DNA from: Gnetum montanum | Taxonomy: Eukaryota > Streptophyta > Gnetopsida > Gnetales > Gnetaceae | Reading direction: 5' to 3' | Assembly (NCBI GenBank): GCA_015680685.1 | Contig: MNCI01029667.1 | Span: 231,083 to 266,277 of the forward strand | Length of the DNA: 35,195 nt | In this document: in pieces, positions 21,845 to 31,487 of the stretch | How the letters are laid out: each line of letters starts with the position of its first letter | Numbering within the stretch: the stretch's first letter is position 1 | The notes under the pieces: generated by a model | What the model was told of the DNA's origin: nothing | Databases searched by the model: none | The model's input: only the letters and a program-made list of their open reading frames with translations | Made by a program: the position numbers and the translations under genes

Positions 21845-22066
21845 CTGTGGTATCAGTTTACCATCATGATTCCAGGATGAGCTATGGTATCAGTTTACTA
21901 TCATGATTCCAGGACGAGCTGTGGTATCAGTTTACCATCGTGATGCCAGGACGAGCTATGGTATCAGTTTATCGTTCTGATGCTAGGATGAGCTATGGTA
22001 TCAGTTTACCGTCGTGATACCAGGATGAGCTATGGTATCAGTTTACCGTCATGATGCCAAGACGAA
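21845..22066. repeat. 37-bp minisatellite, six units
   Basis: Units start at 21845, 21882, 21919, 21956, 21993 and 22030, all exactly 37 bp, with core GGTATCAGTTTACC and CCAGGA(T/C)GAGC. The array lies 20 bp beyond the pol stop, in the 3' untranslated part of element E, where Tat-group elements are known to carry variable minisatellites. Confidence 0.9.
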
Positions 22067-22085
22067 CGCATGCCTGAGTTCATGC

Positions 22086-23147
22086 TCAAACGTGAAACGG
22101 TTTTAAGAATAAGTGATTGGTTAGATTTGCAAGCTCTTTCCCTTCCATGTCAGCTAACTTGAATGCTCCATTGTCATACGCTTTGGTGACCAAGTAGGGC
22201 CCTTCCCAGTTGGCTGAGAATTTGTCCGAGTGTTCCTAAATGGCCTTGAGTACAAGGTCACCCTCCTTGATAGGGTGCTTATGAACATCGTGCCGATGGT
22301 GTTGTCGTTGTCATTTTTGGTACCATTCAATCTGATCGAGGGCACGTATACGTTCCTCCTCCACCAAGTCCAAGTCAACAATGCATAGATCATTGTTTTT
22401 CCCTTTGTCGAGGAGTCCAGAGAGTGTGATTTGTAAAGACGGTATCTGTAATTCCAAGGGTAAAACAACTTTTGAACCATAAACAAGACTATATGGCATT
22501 TTACCTGTGGAAGTCTGATGCGTAGTACGATAAGCCCACAGTGCGTATACCAGCTGCTCATGCCATCTTTTCTTACTTTGGGTAAGCATCCTTTTAAGTA
22601 TTGTAATGATGGTTTTATTTGTGGCCTCTGCTTGCCCATTGCTCTGAGGGTAATAAGGGGATGAAAATGAGTGTTTGATCCCTAGGCTTTCACAGAAAGT
22701 TTTGGTTTCAGTATTGCTAAATTGTGGCCCATTATCAGTGATGATGGTCATGGGGATGCCAAAACGAGTCACAATGTTTTCAAGGATGAAGTTGCATATG
22801 TGTTTGGATGTGGTTTTTCTAAGGGGAACAGCTTCTACCCACTTCATGAAATACTCTGTCACGGCTATGATGAAGCTATGCCCTGCAGAAGATGAGGGTG
22901 TTATTGGTCTGATAAGGTCCAACCACCACTTTTGAAAGGGCCATGTGATTTGCGTTGTATGCAACTCATTTGGTGGGACATGAATCAGATCACTATGTCT
23001 TTGATAGATACTGCATGTTTTATCCTTGGAGAGACAGTCATACTCCATGTGTGGCCAATAATAGCCTAAGCGTCTTATTTTCATTGCCATTACTTTAGGT
23101 GCTATGTGTCCTCCGCATAGTCCGTCATGTACTTGCTCAACGATGGT
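22086..23147 (-). pseudogene. int: Integrase domain of element E pol
   Basis: Integrase inserts the cDNA into the host chromosome. In the frame that opens at 24404, the N-terminal zinc site has His426, His433 and Cys464 but Tyr467 in place of the last Cys. The catalytic core keeps all three acidic residues: Asp496 (Trp-Leu-Asp-Leu-Ile), Asp557 (Thr-Asp-Asn-Gly-Pro) and Glu593 (Gly-Gln-Ala-Glu-Ala), with the canonical 35 residues between the last two. The C-terminal part continues past a TGA (22308-22310) and a TAG (22236-22238) in the same frame, reaching Phe-Ser-Ala-Asn-Trp-Glu-Gly-Pro-Tyr and a final TGA at 22086-22088. No indel from RT to this point. Dead because of the stops and the lost Cys. 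Confidence 0.9.
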
Positions 23148-23444
23148 TTGGGCATCAGCGCTACTAACACATGTTAGCAGTATGCCTTCGTAGGATCGAT
23201 GACACAATGTGTCCCCTACAGGTGCATATTGCCGAGAACGCTTTCGTACCGCATCTTTTTGTGCATTTGTTAGATGTTGCGGTGTTTCACCATGTAGAAG
23301 GTACTCTTTTATGTCATCATACCATTCTATCGCATGTGTTGTACTAACAAATGCAATTGGTAATGTATTGAGAGTATCAGTTATGGGTTTAGCACAACTG
23401 ATTATGGAGCTTGGCAACATATGGAACATGTCGGGCGATATGTT

Positions 23445-23822
23445 TAGCGCTAGCGTGGCTAGTGCGTCTGCAATGGTATTATCATTTCTGGAGACATGTT
23501 GCACGTCCATGTTTTCGAATTGCTTCATTAAGTGTTTGGCTAAGTCACAGTATGGTTGTAAATGTTGCGCTTTGCATGTATAAATGTCTGTGACTTGGTT
23601 TAAAACCAGTTGTGAGTCTCCCCTTACCACAAGTCGTGTGATGTCTGAAGCTAGTGCTGCCATGAGACCTCTAAGGAGACCTTCGTACTCTACTATGTTG
23701 TTGGTACAGTGAAAGTCGAATCGATAAGCAAAGGGTTGGATCTCCCCAGAGGGATAGGTGATGACGGTGGCAGCACTTCCCCTTCGAGAGGTGGATGCTC
23801 CATCAAAGTTCAAAATGGCATC
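23445..23822 (-). pseudogene. Second (archaeal-type) RNase H domain, Tat hallmark
   Basis: Residues ~195-320 of the frame opening at 24404. The four acidic positions are all kept: Asp201 (Asn-Phe-Asp-Gly-Ala-Ser), Glu239 (Val-Glu-Tyr-Glu-Gly-Leu), Asp263 (Arg-Gly-Asp-Ser-Gln-Leu) and Asp313 (Ile-Ala-Asp-Ala-Leu-Ala). This extra RNase H between the retroviral-type RNase H and integrase assigns the element to the Tat lineage. No stop falls within this domain. Confidence 0.88.
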
Positions 23823-23899
23823 GTAGTCATCGGGTACTATTTCTGTTGCACTCACATTTTCATCAGGGAACTCTGGCTTTATCGTTGCTTGATCGTGCG

Positions 23900-25640
23900 T
23901 TGGTGATGCAGTCATTTGATTCACTATGGCTTGACCCTTAACTAATGATTGCGCTATGTAGTGTAGGTCAAACTGAGCTATCATGGCTTTCCAACAGGCT
24001 ATTCTACTTAACTCGTAAATGTTTCCTGTGATGGCTCTAAGCACATTATCCTTACAGATTATGTTGACTTGGTTATGGAAGAGGTAATGTCGCCATTTCT
24101 TTAAGGAAAAGGTAAGAGCTAAACATGATCTCTCCACCTCGTTATACATCTTCTCATGGGCTACTAATGCATGGCTTAAGTAATAGACAAGGACTTTGGT
24201 TCCATCATCTTGTTTCTGGCAAAGCATGGACGCAATTGACGAATCCGAAGTGGTAAGGTAGATGTAAAACTGTTTATCATTTTGAGGTGGATAAACTGTG
24301 GGTAGTTGAACAAGTGTTGTTTTAATATTGTCAAATGCTTCCTGGCATTGTGAAGTCCATTCAAAATGGACGTTCTTGCATAGCAAGTGGTTCATAGGTT
24401 TCAACTTGTCTGTTAGTTTTTCTATGAAACGCCTGATGAACTGTAATCTACCTTGTAGACCTCAGAGTTCGGTAAGGTTGCTAGGTGGTTTTAAGTTTGT
24501 TATGGCCTTAACTTTATCAGGGTCTACTCATATCCCTGCTTCTGAGGCTATGAATCCAAGCATTTTGCCTATTTTGACTCCGAAGACACATTTCTTTGGG
24601 TTAAGTCTCAACTCATATTTTAAACAATGCTTTAGTACCAAGTCAAGATCTTGTACATGCTGTTCTGATATCTTTGATTTAACCACGATATCATCCACAT
24701 AGTCGTTGAGCGAGTGCAGCATGTAATCACTAAAAATAAATGTCATTACCTTTTGATATGTGGCCTCGGCGTTTTTGAGACCGAAGGACATCATTGTGTA
24801 ACAAAAGGTACCCCACAGTGTCATAAAGGTAGTCTAGAACTGATGCTCTGGGTTAATGCATATCTGGTTATATCCTGAGAAGCCATCCATAAAAGATAGC
24901 AAGGTGTGCCCAGCGGTTGAGTCAACAAGTTGATCAATGTTAGGTAGGGGGAAATCATCTTTTATGGTTGCAACGTTGAGATCCCGGAAGTCAATGCATA
25001 GGCGAATGCTTCCGTTCTTTTTCGGGACAATGACCATGTTGGATACTCAATCAGCGTAGTCGACAGCCCGAATGAAACCTGCCTGATAAAGTTTGGTGAT
25101 CTCATTGCAAACTGCCAATGCTACCTCAAGCTTAACCTTTCGTGCCTTTTGTTTTACTGGCCTTAATTTCGGATCAAGTATAATATTGTGTTGGACGATT
25201 CGAGGATCTAACCCGGGCATATTAGTGTAAGACCAAGCGAATGTTTTTATATTGTCTCGAAGCACATCTTCTATGTCTTTGGCCAGTTGAGGCTGCAATA
25301 GTGTACTCAATTTTAATATCTTAATTCACCATCAGGCATAACGATGGGGGTTTTAGTCAACGGGTCTTCAGTGATGCTATCAGCTTCTATGTCGAGGAAC
25401 TTTGTCATACCTTTGTAGCTGTCTAGCGTTTGTTGTGTTGAGGCTATGACTGTGTTGTCCATTGATAGCCCTAAGTTGATGGAATTTATGTCGATTTCTT
25501 TTGTGATCTTTCCATATGGTCCATTGATGGTCAATGGTGTGGATAAATGCTGATAATCCATCCGGCTTGCTCCTGCCAATAAACAGAGGGAAGAGTGAGC
25601 TAGTAGGTGTTATTACGCGTCCCTTGACAACGTAAATCAT
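23900..25640 (-). pseudogene. pol: Reverse transcriptase and RNase H of element E pol
   Basis: Copies genomic RNA into DNA and removes the RNA strand. From 25310 leftwards one frame carries the RT palm: Lys-Lys-Asn-Gly-Ser-Ile-Arg-Leu-Cys-Ile-Asp-Phe-Arg-Asp-Leu-Asn (~25022), Phe-Gly-Leu-Lys-Asn-Ala (~24780) and the active-site Tyr-Val-Asp-Asp at 24690-24701. RNase H follows with Tyr-Tyr-Leu-Ser-His-Ala-Leu and Lys-Trp-Arg-His-Tyr-Leu. In-frame stops lie at about 25046, 24833, 24527 and 24462; none shifts the frame. The segment 25313-25579 belongs to the same polyprotein but is one frame off. The region ends on the right at the 30-bp minisatellite, where protease should be adjoining but is instead 5.5 kb away. 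Confidence 0.88.
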
Positions 25641-25680
25641 GTGCACATGTACGGTGGTGGTTTATCGTCGTACCAGGATG

Positions 25681-25980
25681 CATGGTAGTTTAAGGCCTTA
25701 CCGGGCCGCTTGTGGCAGTTTAAGGCCTTACCGGGCCAAATGTGGCAATTTAAGGCCTTATCGAGCCGCATGTGGCAGTTTAAGGCCTTACCGGGCCGCA
25801 TGTGGCAATTTAAGGCCTTACCGGGCCACATGTGGTAGTTTAAGGCCTTACCAAGCTGAATGTGGCAGTTTAAGGCCTTACCGAGCCAAATGTGGCAGTT
25901 TAAGGTCTTACCAGGCCGCGTGTGGTAGTTTAAGGCCTTACCGGGCCGCATGTGCCAATTTAAGGCCTTACCGGGCCGGT
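25681..25980. repeat. 30-bp minisatellite, ten units
   Basis: Exactly 300 bp, ten units of 30 bp with core AGTTTAAGGCCTTACCGGGCC and spacer (G/A)CATGTGG. As 30 is a multiple of three, both strands read as decapeptide repeats, which explains the long ORFs here; these are not proteins. A two-unit relative in the same orientation lies at 31301-31360, at the other end of the antisense cassette. Confidence 0.92.
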
Positions 25981-26215
25981 TAACCGTGCGTTGATGCCGT
26001 CTAGTTGGTATATGAGTTGTATTGAAGAGTTTGCATCAAAATGTTCAGTGTGGGCGATCTAAGTTGATTTGCTAGGGGAAATGGTTTGCAGTAGCATTCG
26101 TCATCTTATTATTTTGTTTTGCATTTTCCCACATTTTGTACTTCGAATAATTTTGATTAAAATTAATAAAAAAAATGCAAGGTGGCAGTGGCAACGGCGG
26201 GGGTCAACGCGATGT
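25981..26215 (+). other. Upstream region of the antisense gene
   Basis: No coding signal. It separates the 30-bp array from the TATA box; the A-rich run at 26159-26178 is the only obvious feature. Confidence 0.3.
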
Positions 26216-26223
26216 TATATATA
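26216..26223 (+). promoter_or_regulatory. TATA box of the antisense gene
   Basis: TATATATA, 164 bp before the ATG at 26387. The leader between them contains several GCGTAA motifs, also present in the intron-1 repeats. Confidence 0.6.
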
Positions 26224-26570
26224 GCGTAAGGCTGTCAGTTGTTAGAGGCAGCGTGAACCTGAATCAAACCATAGCATGAGCGTAAACCTAAGTCGCAGTG
26301 TAAGCGTAAAGCACCAAACCTCAGCGTAAGCGTAGAAGCTTAAACCCCAACGTAATCGTGTCAGTTTCAGCATACAGGACGCCGAAATGAGCAAGGGCAA
26401 GGAGGTAGAGAGCCAAGGGAGGAAGGGGCCCGACTTGACTTTCACGGAGGAAAGTGAGGCCATGCTGCAGTGTTTGCCTAGGCCAAGGATTCCATCGTGG
26501 CCTGGATTGGCACGCAAGTAGGCTCTAATCTTACCTCAGTTAATTATTTTTATTTTTACTTGTTATCTAG

Positions 26571-27010
26571 CGTAGACAGTCTTGGCAGTGTACAGGGTCT
26601 GTACGCTAAGCGTAGACAGTTTTGGTAGTGTAAAGGGTCTGTACGCTCAGCGTAGATAGGCTTCGCAGCATGCAGGGTCTACACGCTGGGCGTAAATGAT
26701 TTTGGCAACGTGCAAAGTCTGCACGCTGAGCATAAACAGTTTTTGCAACATATAGGATCTCCACGCTGGGCATAAATGGGCTTCGTAGCGTGCAGGGTCT
26801 ACACGCTGGGCGTAAATGATTTTGATAGCGTGCAAAGTCTGCACGCTGAGCGTAAATATTTTTTGCAGTGTACAGGATCTGCACGCTAGGCGTAAATAGT
26901 TTTCGCAGCGTACAAGGTCTGCACATTGGGCGTAAATGGTTTTCATAGCATACAGGGTCTGCAAGCTAGGCGTAAATGGTTTTCGCAGCGTACAGGGTCT
27001 GTACGCTGGG
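26571..27010. repeat. 40-bp palindromic minisatellite, eleven units
   Basis: Eleven units, each exactly 40 bp (starts 26571, 26611 ... 26971). Each holds an inverted repeat with 5-nt centre: AGCGTACA/GGGTC/TGTACGCT in the last unit, AGCGTGCA/AAGTC/TGCACGCT in the seventh. These two are both perfectly paired with different bases. In other units most mismatches are C-to-T or G-to-A changes. ORFs on the minus strand here are repeat artefacts. Confidence 0.92.
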
Positions 27011-27189
27011 AGTAAACAATTTTTAGAGCGTATACGCCGAGTGTAAATAGTTTTTTGATAGCGTATATGCCGAGTGTAAACAGTTTTTTGAGAACGTATA
27101 CGCTGAGTGTAAACAGTTTTTTGACAACGTATACGCCAAGTGTAAACAATTTTTTGAGAGCATATACGCTGAGTGTAAACAATTTTTTG
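27011..27189. repeat. 33-bp minisatellite derived from the 40-bp unit
   Basis: A 30-bp transition unit, four units of 33 bp (27041, 27074, 27107, 27140) and a partial one. Each carries GCGTATACGC or a near variant plus GTGTAAACAGTTTTTTGA. Relative to the 40-bp unit the two hairpin arms are fused and the loop is gone, while the flanking TAAA..GTTTT part is kept. Confidence 0.88.
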
Positions 27190-27285
27190 ATTCTTTCAAA
27201 GTATTGGCCTTCAACGCAGAATTTCATTTCTCTATTTCATTTAGGTGTATAGCTGACTTATCATGGCATTCTGGTTATTTGCAGG

Positions 27286-27900
27286 GATCCTAAGCCTTTC
27301 CTCCTAGTGGTTGTGCTGGTTGGGGTACTGGCATGGTTCGGGCCCATTGATACCGATGAACCTACCCCTGATCTGACTATTGATAACAATGGGGTATGGT
27401 TCAGGGAAGGGGCCTATGAATTCCTTGCTTTCATCCTAAACAGATTCAAGGTAGTGATATGGTCACACCTAAGCGAACAAGTGGCGTGGAGCGTGCTCGA
27501 AGCGATGTTTCCAAGATCTTCAGATGACGTCATGGTTTTCATGGTGGACATTGACAAGGGACCTCTTGCGATAAAGGAAGGTCCCTCTGGAGGACCCAGA
27601 TCTACTCGTCCACTATCGCGCGTGTGGGACTTATTGCCACGTGGGCCTCACTATCTTAATAACACATTGTTTCTGGTTGTGCATGCACACACATTATTTC
27701 AGAACCCTCCGGGCACAGTGTACATGGTAGAGAGGTAAGGTCATTTAGTTTGTCATTTTTATTTTTGTCATTTAGTGTATGCTCTTGTTGTGACGATCGT
27801 TCTTTTGCAGGCCCTAGGTTGATAAAGATGGGATATCCATTAATGATGACAAGCTTGCATTGGCTCATACCACTTTAGAGACCTTCATGGCAGGTCCCAC
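27286..27900 (+). other. FCP1/NIF-like phosphatase domain with all catalytic Asp replaced
   Basis: Family knowledge: FCP1-type HAD phosphatases use Asp-x-Asp-x-(Thr/Leu) and a late Asp-Asp. Here the strand before the first motif is kept (Lys-Pro-Phe-Leu-Leu-Val-Val), followed by Val54-Leu55-Val56-Gly-Val-Leu (codons 27313-27315 and 27319-27321). The middle keeps Glu-Phe-Leu-Ala-Phe and Val-Val-Ile-Trp-Ser. Arg-Pro-Leu-Ser-Arg-Val-Trp-Asp stands where Lys-Pro-Leu...Trp-Asp is usual. Asn-Thr-Leu-Phe-Leu-Val-Val then aligns with Asn-Thr-Leu-Leu-Ile-Asp-Asp (codons 27676-27681) and is followed by the typical Asn-Pro-Pro. The four Asp positions are all Val, so a phosphatase reaction is not expected. 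Confidence 0.72.
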
Positions 27901-30900
27901 CCTTCGTAGAGTTGTATTAGCTCAGACCAAGGGTGACATTGTTCATTTTCATAAACAGTATTCCAGGGCATTCGCACAATGCATGGCTCGTGGGTGGCTG
28001 CATGGAGATTGGTCACGCAATGGACCAGTTTTCCCTTGTGATGTTGACTTGGGTTCTAGCACCTCAAAGTCCACAACGGAAGGTAAGTGATGATATTTCC
28101 TAGATGCCTTAGTGTGTTTGTTGGGTTGCTGGTGGTCATACTGGTGTTATGGTTTTAAATTGTGTTTACAATTAATGTCCCCCCCCCCCCGAAGAAGACC
28201 CTGTTACGATAGGGTGAACTGAGAGTACCCTGTCGATGAAGTTTGGGGAGATCAGCAAGGCACAACGATGGTTGCGTACCAATGCCCCACCGTCTATTGT
28301 CCATTGTTTGGATAATGTCGGCCTCATGGAGTTATTTACAACCTCGAGCCCTGATGTCTCCATAGCTGAAATGATTGGAATTGTTGATTCGTTCAACAAC
28401 TCTGTCACCTATTACAACACCCGTATTAAGGGTGTCAAGATAGTTTTCCATCTATCAGTTGAGTTCTTTTCAGACCTTTTCGGTGTACCGACAGATGGCA
28501 TGAATGTGGTTTTGGACAGGGTGCAGAAAGAGCTCCATGTGGTGCATGAGCTAGAAGATTGGTTGGGCATTGTCAAGGGCTCCAAGGGATTCCCTATGCA
28601 GGGGAAGTCAAAGGTGGTGGAAGTTAATGAATTTTATCCCCTGTTTAGGGCACGGGTGTTTCCTAAATCCCTGTCCTAAGTGAAGAGTCTTGGGATGGAA
28701 GCTGTGCGTGTCATGCGAACCATTTTAGAACCGGGATGGTTATAATTGGGCCCAATTTTTGTTGTCGGGTTTCCATAGGGAGATAGTGCGATTGCGTTCA
28801 AATGTTGAGGCAAAGTTCCATTTTACATTCACATTCTTCGCAAGTTATCTACATTGTTTGGCCAAGTTTTTAGTGGTTCGTGCGGATAATAAATATGTTC
28901 TACGGGATCGTACTCAATTATCTCGCCCGTGGATTAACCTTTTGTTCGAGATAGCTGAGTCCCAAGATGCGCCTGAGGGGATTGATGAATCTATGTCCAT
29001 CACAATAGAGGGGTCATCTGGTACTTCAATCCATACACGTGACATTGTGGGGTTGGAACCAAACAATGTGCCCTACACTACAAAGAGAGCTAAACGGGTC
29101 ATCAAGGAGATCATCGGGAAAGCCAAATTGAAGATCCCAAAGCGCGAATGCCCTCAAGAGGTGGCCTCAACTATGGAAGAGCCAAGGGTGAAGCGAATAT
29201 GATTTAAAATGCCTATTCGAGGTAAGTAAGCTTGGTGCACTTATTGTATTGTCATTTTCTTCTTATTCATTTTCTTTCGTTTTGACTACTTATATGAAAC
29301 TAATGTCTTCAGACTTGACTCAGGAAGGGAGGAGACAGGAGCTAGAGACCATTATCGAGAAGGAGGAAGTTCCAACGGGCTTAATAATTGAGGAGGAAGA
29401 GGTCGGCAAAGATCAAGTGGAAGGGACGGAAGAGCTAGCGGAAGACACCACGGAGACAGAATTGATTAATGACCGGGATGGTGTTGATGAGATGTTCAAT
29501 AGCTTCCTTAAGGGAAGATTGGACCTTGGTGACCCTCCAAACCGAGAAGGGACCAGAGAACATGGTATATTCCCTTTCGTTTTATTGCGTTGCTTTATGA
29601 ATTATTGTTTCCATCACGTGATGTTTTAATTTTACGTTTTTATCGCTCCCAGAAGAAGATATTGAAACCAAGACGTTTCCCATGATGCGGTTGGAAGTGC
29701 CCATGAAACTGGCTCCCCCTGAAACAACTGTGGAGACTAATCCATCTCGTACTCGTGAACCATTTACTTGGACCGAGATGCCGAGTAAAATGGGTTTTGT
29801 GGCTAGTATCATCGATGAGGTGGTCGAATGTATTCAACAAGCCCACCCTGAAATAGGTACAAATGTCTCAAGCCTTTTGCAGCTTTCGAGTTTCACACCC
29901 CTTTTTTGTCATCTAATATTTAATGCCTATTCTTTTCGTGTGTGTAGGAGCCAAGCTGAAGTGGAATCCATCTGAGACCATTAGTATTGAAAGTTTCCCT
30001 GCACTACTGCCAGAAGTTGAACAGATAACAAGGCCATTCTATGATGAGGTGGCGGAAGGTCTTGTGCATAATGCCAAATCGCTTTGGACCTGTAGGTGTT
30101 CCATTGAACAATTATGGTTGCAAATCCAGGCAAAGGAGAAAGAGCTTTCCAAGTTATCAGTTGAACGTGATGATCTCAAGGCTTGGTATGAGTTTGGCTC
30201 GGCTAGACTAACGAGTGATCCTTCTTGGCGAACTTTCGAGATCACTTATACTAGATATTGGAACCTGCTCAATCGCCATGCGTCACTGACTTAAAAACTA
30301 GTAGAGCGTAAGGCCTAGGTAGATCTTCTGAACCTCAAGTGCCAGGATTGGAAGGCTTTCACTTCCAAGGTACGTAAGTGGGGTCAAGATGGGAAGAACC
30401 ACAAGCGTCATTACAAGAAATCATTGAAGGAAGTATCCATAGAAAAACGTCAGCTTGAAATGTTCGTAGAGGGTCTGGGTCTACGTTCTGCGTTTGATAC
30501 CTTTGCTAAGAATATAACTGTTGAGATGGAATCACCTACTAGGGTAATTATGACCGCTTCTGGGGAGGTCTCTGTGGGTGAATTCCCCTTGAAATGTCCT
30601 ACATGGTCGGAGGTTGACAAGGGGAAAGCCTTAGCAAACGTCGACCTAGGCCTTGACGGGACTGACTGGGCTAGCATCTTAGAGGAGGAAATTCTCCATC
30701 AACTAGAATTCGGTTTAGGGGGGTCTCCTACGGTGAGAATTTTCTTGTTATCAAATTTTTTCATTGAGTAATGTTTGGGAGTTTCTCTTTTGTTCTTGTG
30801 TTGATTGTTTCTTTTTTGTGTTTTATAGGGTCGAGGAGACGACGATGTTCAAGAAGGTGGCCCCAGTGGAGTAGGGACCCATGATGCCGGCCGGTCTAAA

Positions 30901-30930
30901 GGGGATGACCCTCACGTCCCTGATGTTTAA

Positions 30931-31300
30931 TTTTTTACTTTGAAATTATCCTGGCTCACATTTTTTGGTGAATCGTAAATTGAATGTTTTGAGTTGTATT
31001 GAACAGATGAATAGAATCAGTTAACTATTGCACTTGTCTAACTGTATATCACTACATGTATATATATATTTCTACATATTTTTTTGTTGTAGATTTTGAG
31101 TTTAAATGTAAACATGACACAGCAATGTAAAATGTTTTGGTTTGTTTTTTTAGTTTAAGTGTAATGCACAAAGTGGGAATGTAAGTAGGAATGTAATTAT
31201 AAGCGAAGGATAATTGCAAAAATTGGTATTGACAACACGACAATGCAAGCGTAAATTTGAACCATGAACTAGAATTTGTGAGAAAAAAAAAGTGTAGGTA
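30931..31300. other. Downstream region of the antisense gene
   Basis: AT-rich, no coding signal. A TA run (31057-31068) and repeated TGTAA motifs are the only features. A poly(A) site is plausible but I do not see a clear AATAAA. Confidence 0.35.
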
Positions 31301-31360
31301 GATGGTCTAGTTTAAGGCCATTTCGGGCCACATGCACTAGTTTAAGGCCATTTCGGGCCA
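31301..31360. repeat. Two units of the 30-bp minisatellite
   Basis: Two 30-bp units with AGTTTAAGGCCATTTCGGGCC, same orientation and period as 25681-25980. A single related motif (AGTTTAACGTCATTCCAG) follows at about 31453. Confidence 0.85.
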
Positions 31361-31487
31361 TGCGTAAACAAGGAAAGTTTCAAGTGACACGGGTGGATTT
31401 CTTGGTAGACCAACCATTTCTAATCGTGGCTAGTTTTATGTTGGTGCCGACATGATAGTTTAACGTCATTCCAGACTTGAATGTCAT

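Larger units (their letters stand above)
26518..27284 (+). other. Intron 1 of the antisense gene, filled by minisatellites
   Basis: GT at 26518, AG at 27283-27284 after a T-rich tract with TTATTTGCAG. Two linked tandem arrays occupy 26571-27189. Confidence 0.65.
26387..30930 (+). pseudogene. Eight-exon gene, antisense inside the retroelement: FCP1-like pseudophosphatase domain + transposon-ORF-like region + coiled coil
   Basis: Exons: 26387-26517, 27285-27734, 27811-28082, 28195-29221, 29313-29564, 29653-29856, 29948-30732, 30829-30930. Every intron is GT-AG; donors include AG/GTAAGG, AG/GTAAGT and AG/GTAAGTAAG, and the frame is kept across all seven joins (phases 2,2,1,1,1,1,0). Sum 1,074 codons after allowing for one extra base near 28731. 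Exons 1-3 encode an FCP1/NIF-like HAD domain. Exon 4 has a segment with Ile-Lys-Gly-Val-Lys-Ile-Val-Phe and Leu-Phe-Gly-Val-Pro, like plant transposon ORFs. Exons 5-6 are acidic, exon 7 has a coiled coil (Glu-Lys-Glu-Leu-Ser-Lys-Leu), exon 8 is a short Gly/Asp-rich tail. Stops at 27815, 28215, 28677, 29200, 30292 and 30316 are all explicable as C-to-T from CAA, CAG or CGA. Exon 1 could be extended if another start is used. Function unknown. Confidence 0.75.

Noticed and set aside
22675-24702. Plus-strand ORFs over the integrase and RNase H
   Set aside because: Antisense shadows of the pol frame, which has full domain support on the minus strand.
25637-25983. Long open frames on both strands reading as decapeptide repeats
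   Set aside because: They result from a 30-bp tandem repeat, whose length is a multiple of three; no start context, no motif, and both strands are open equally.
21845-27189. CRISPR-like array
   Set aside because: The repeats are adjacent tandem units without unique spacers, in a eukaryotic setting.
26606-27227. Minus-strand ORFs with repeating Cys/Leu-rich peptides
   Set aside because: Products of the 40-bp and 33-bp minisatellites inside intron 1 of the plus-strand gene.
26387-30930. Plain host gene interrupted by unrelated retroelement pieces
   Set aside because: Protease and RT on either side belong to the same minus-strand polyprotein and the flanks share one minisatellite, so a cassette inside the element is the simpler reading; not fully excluded without other copies.
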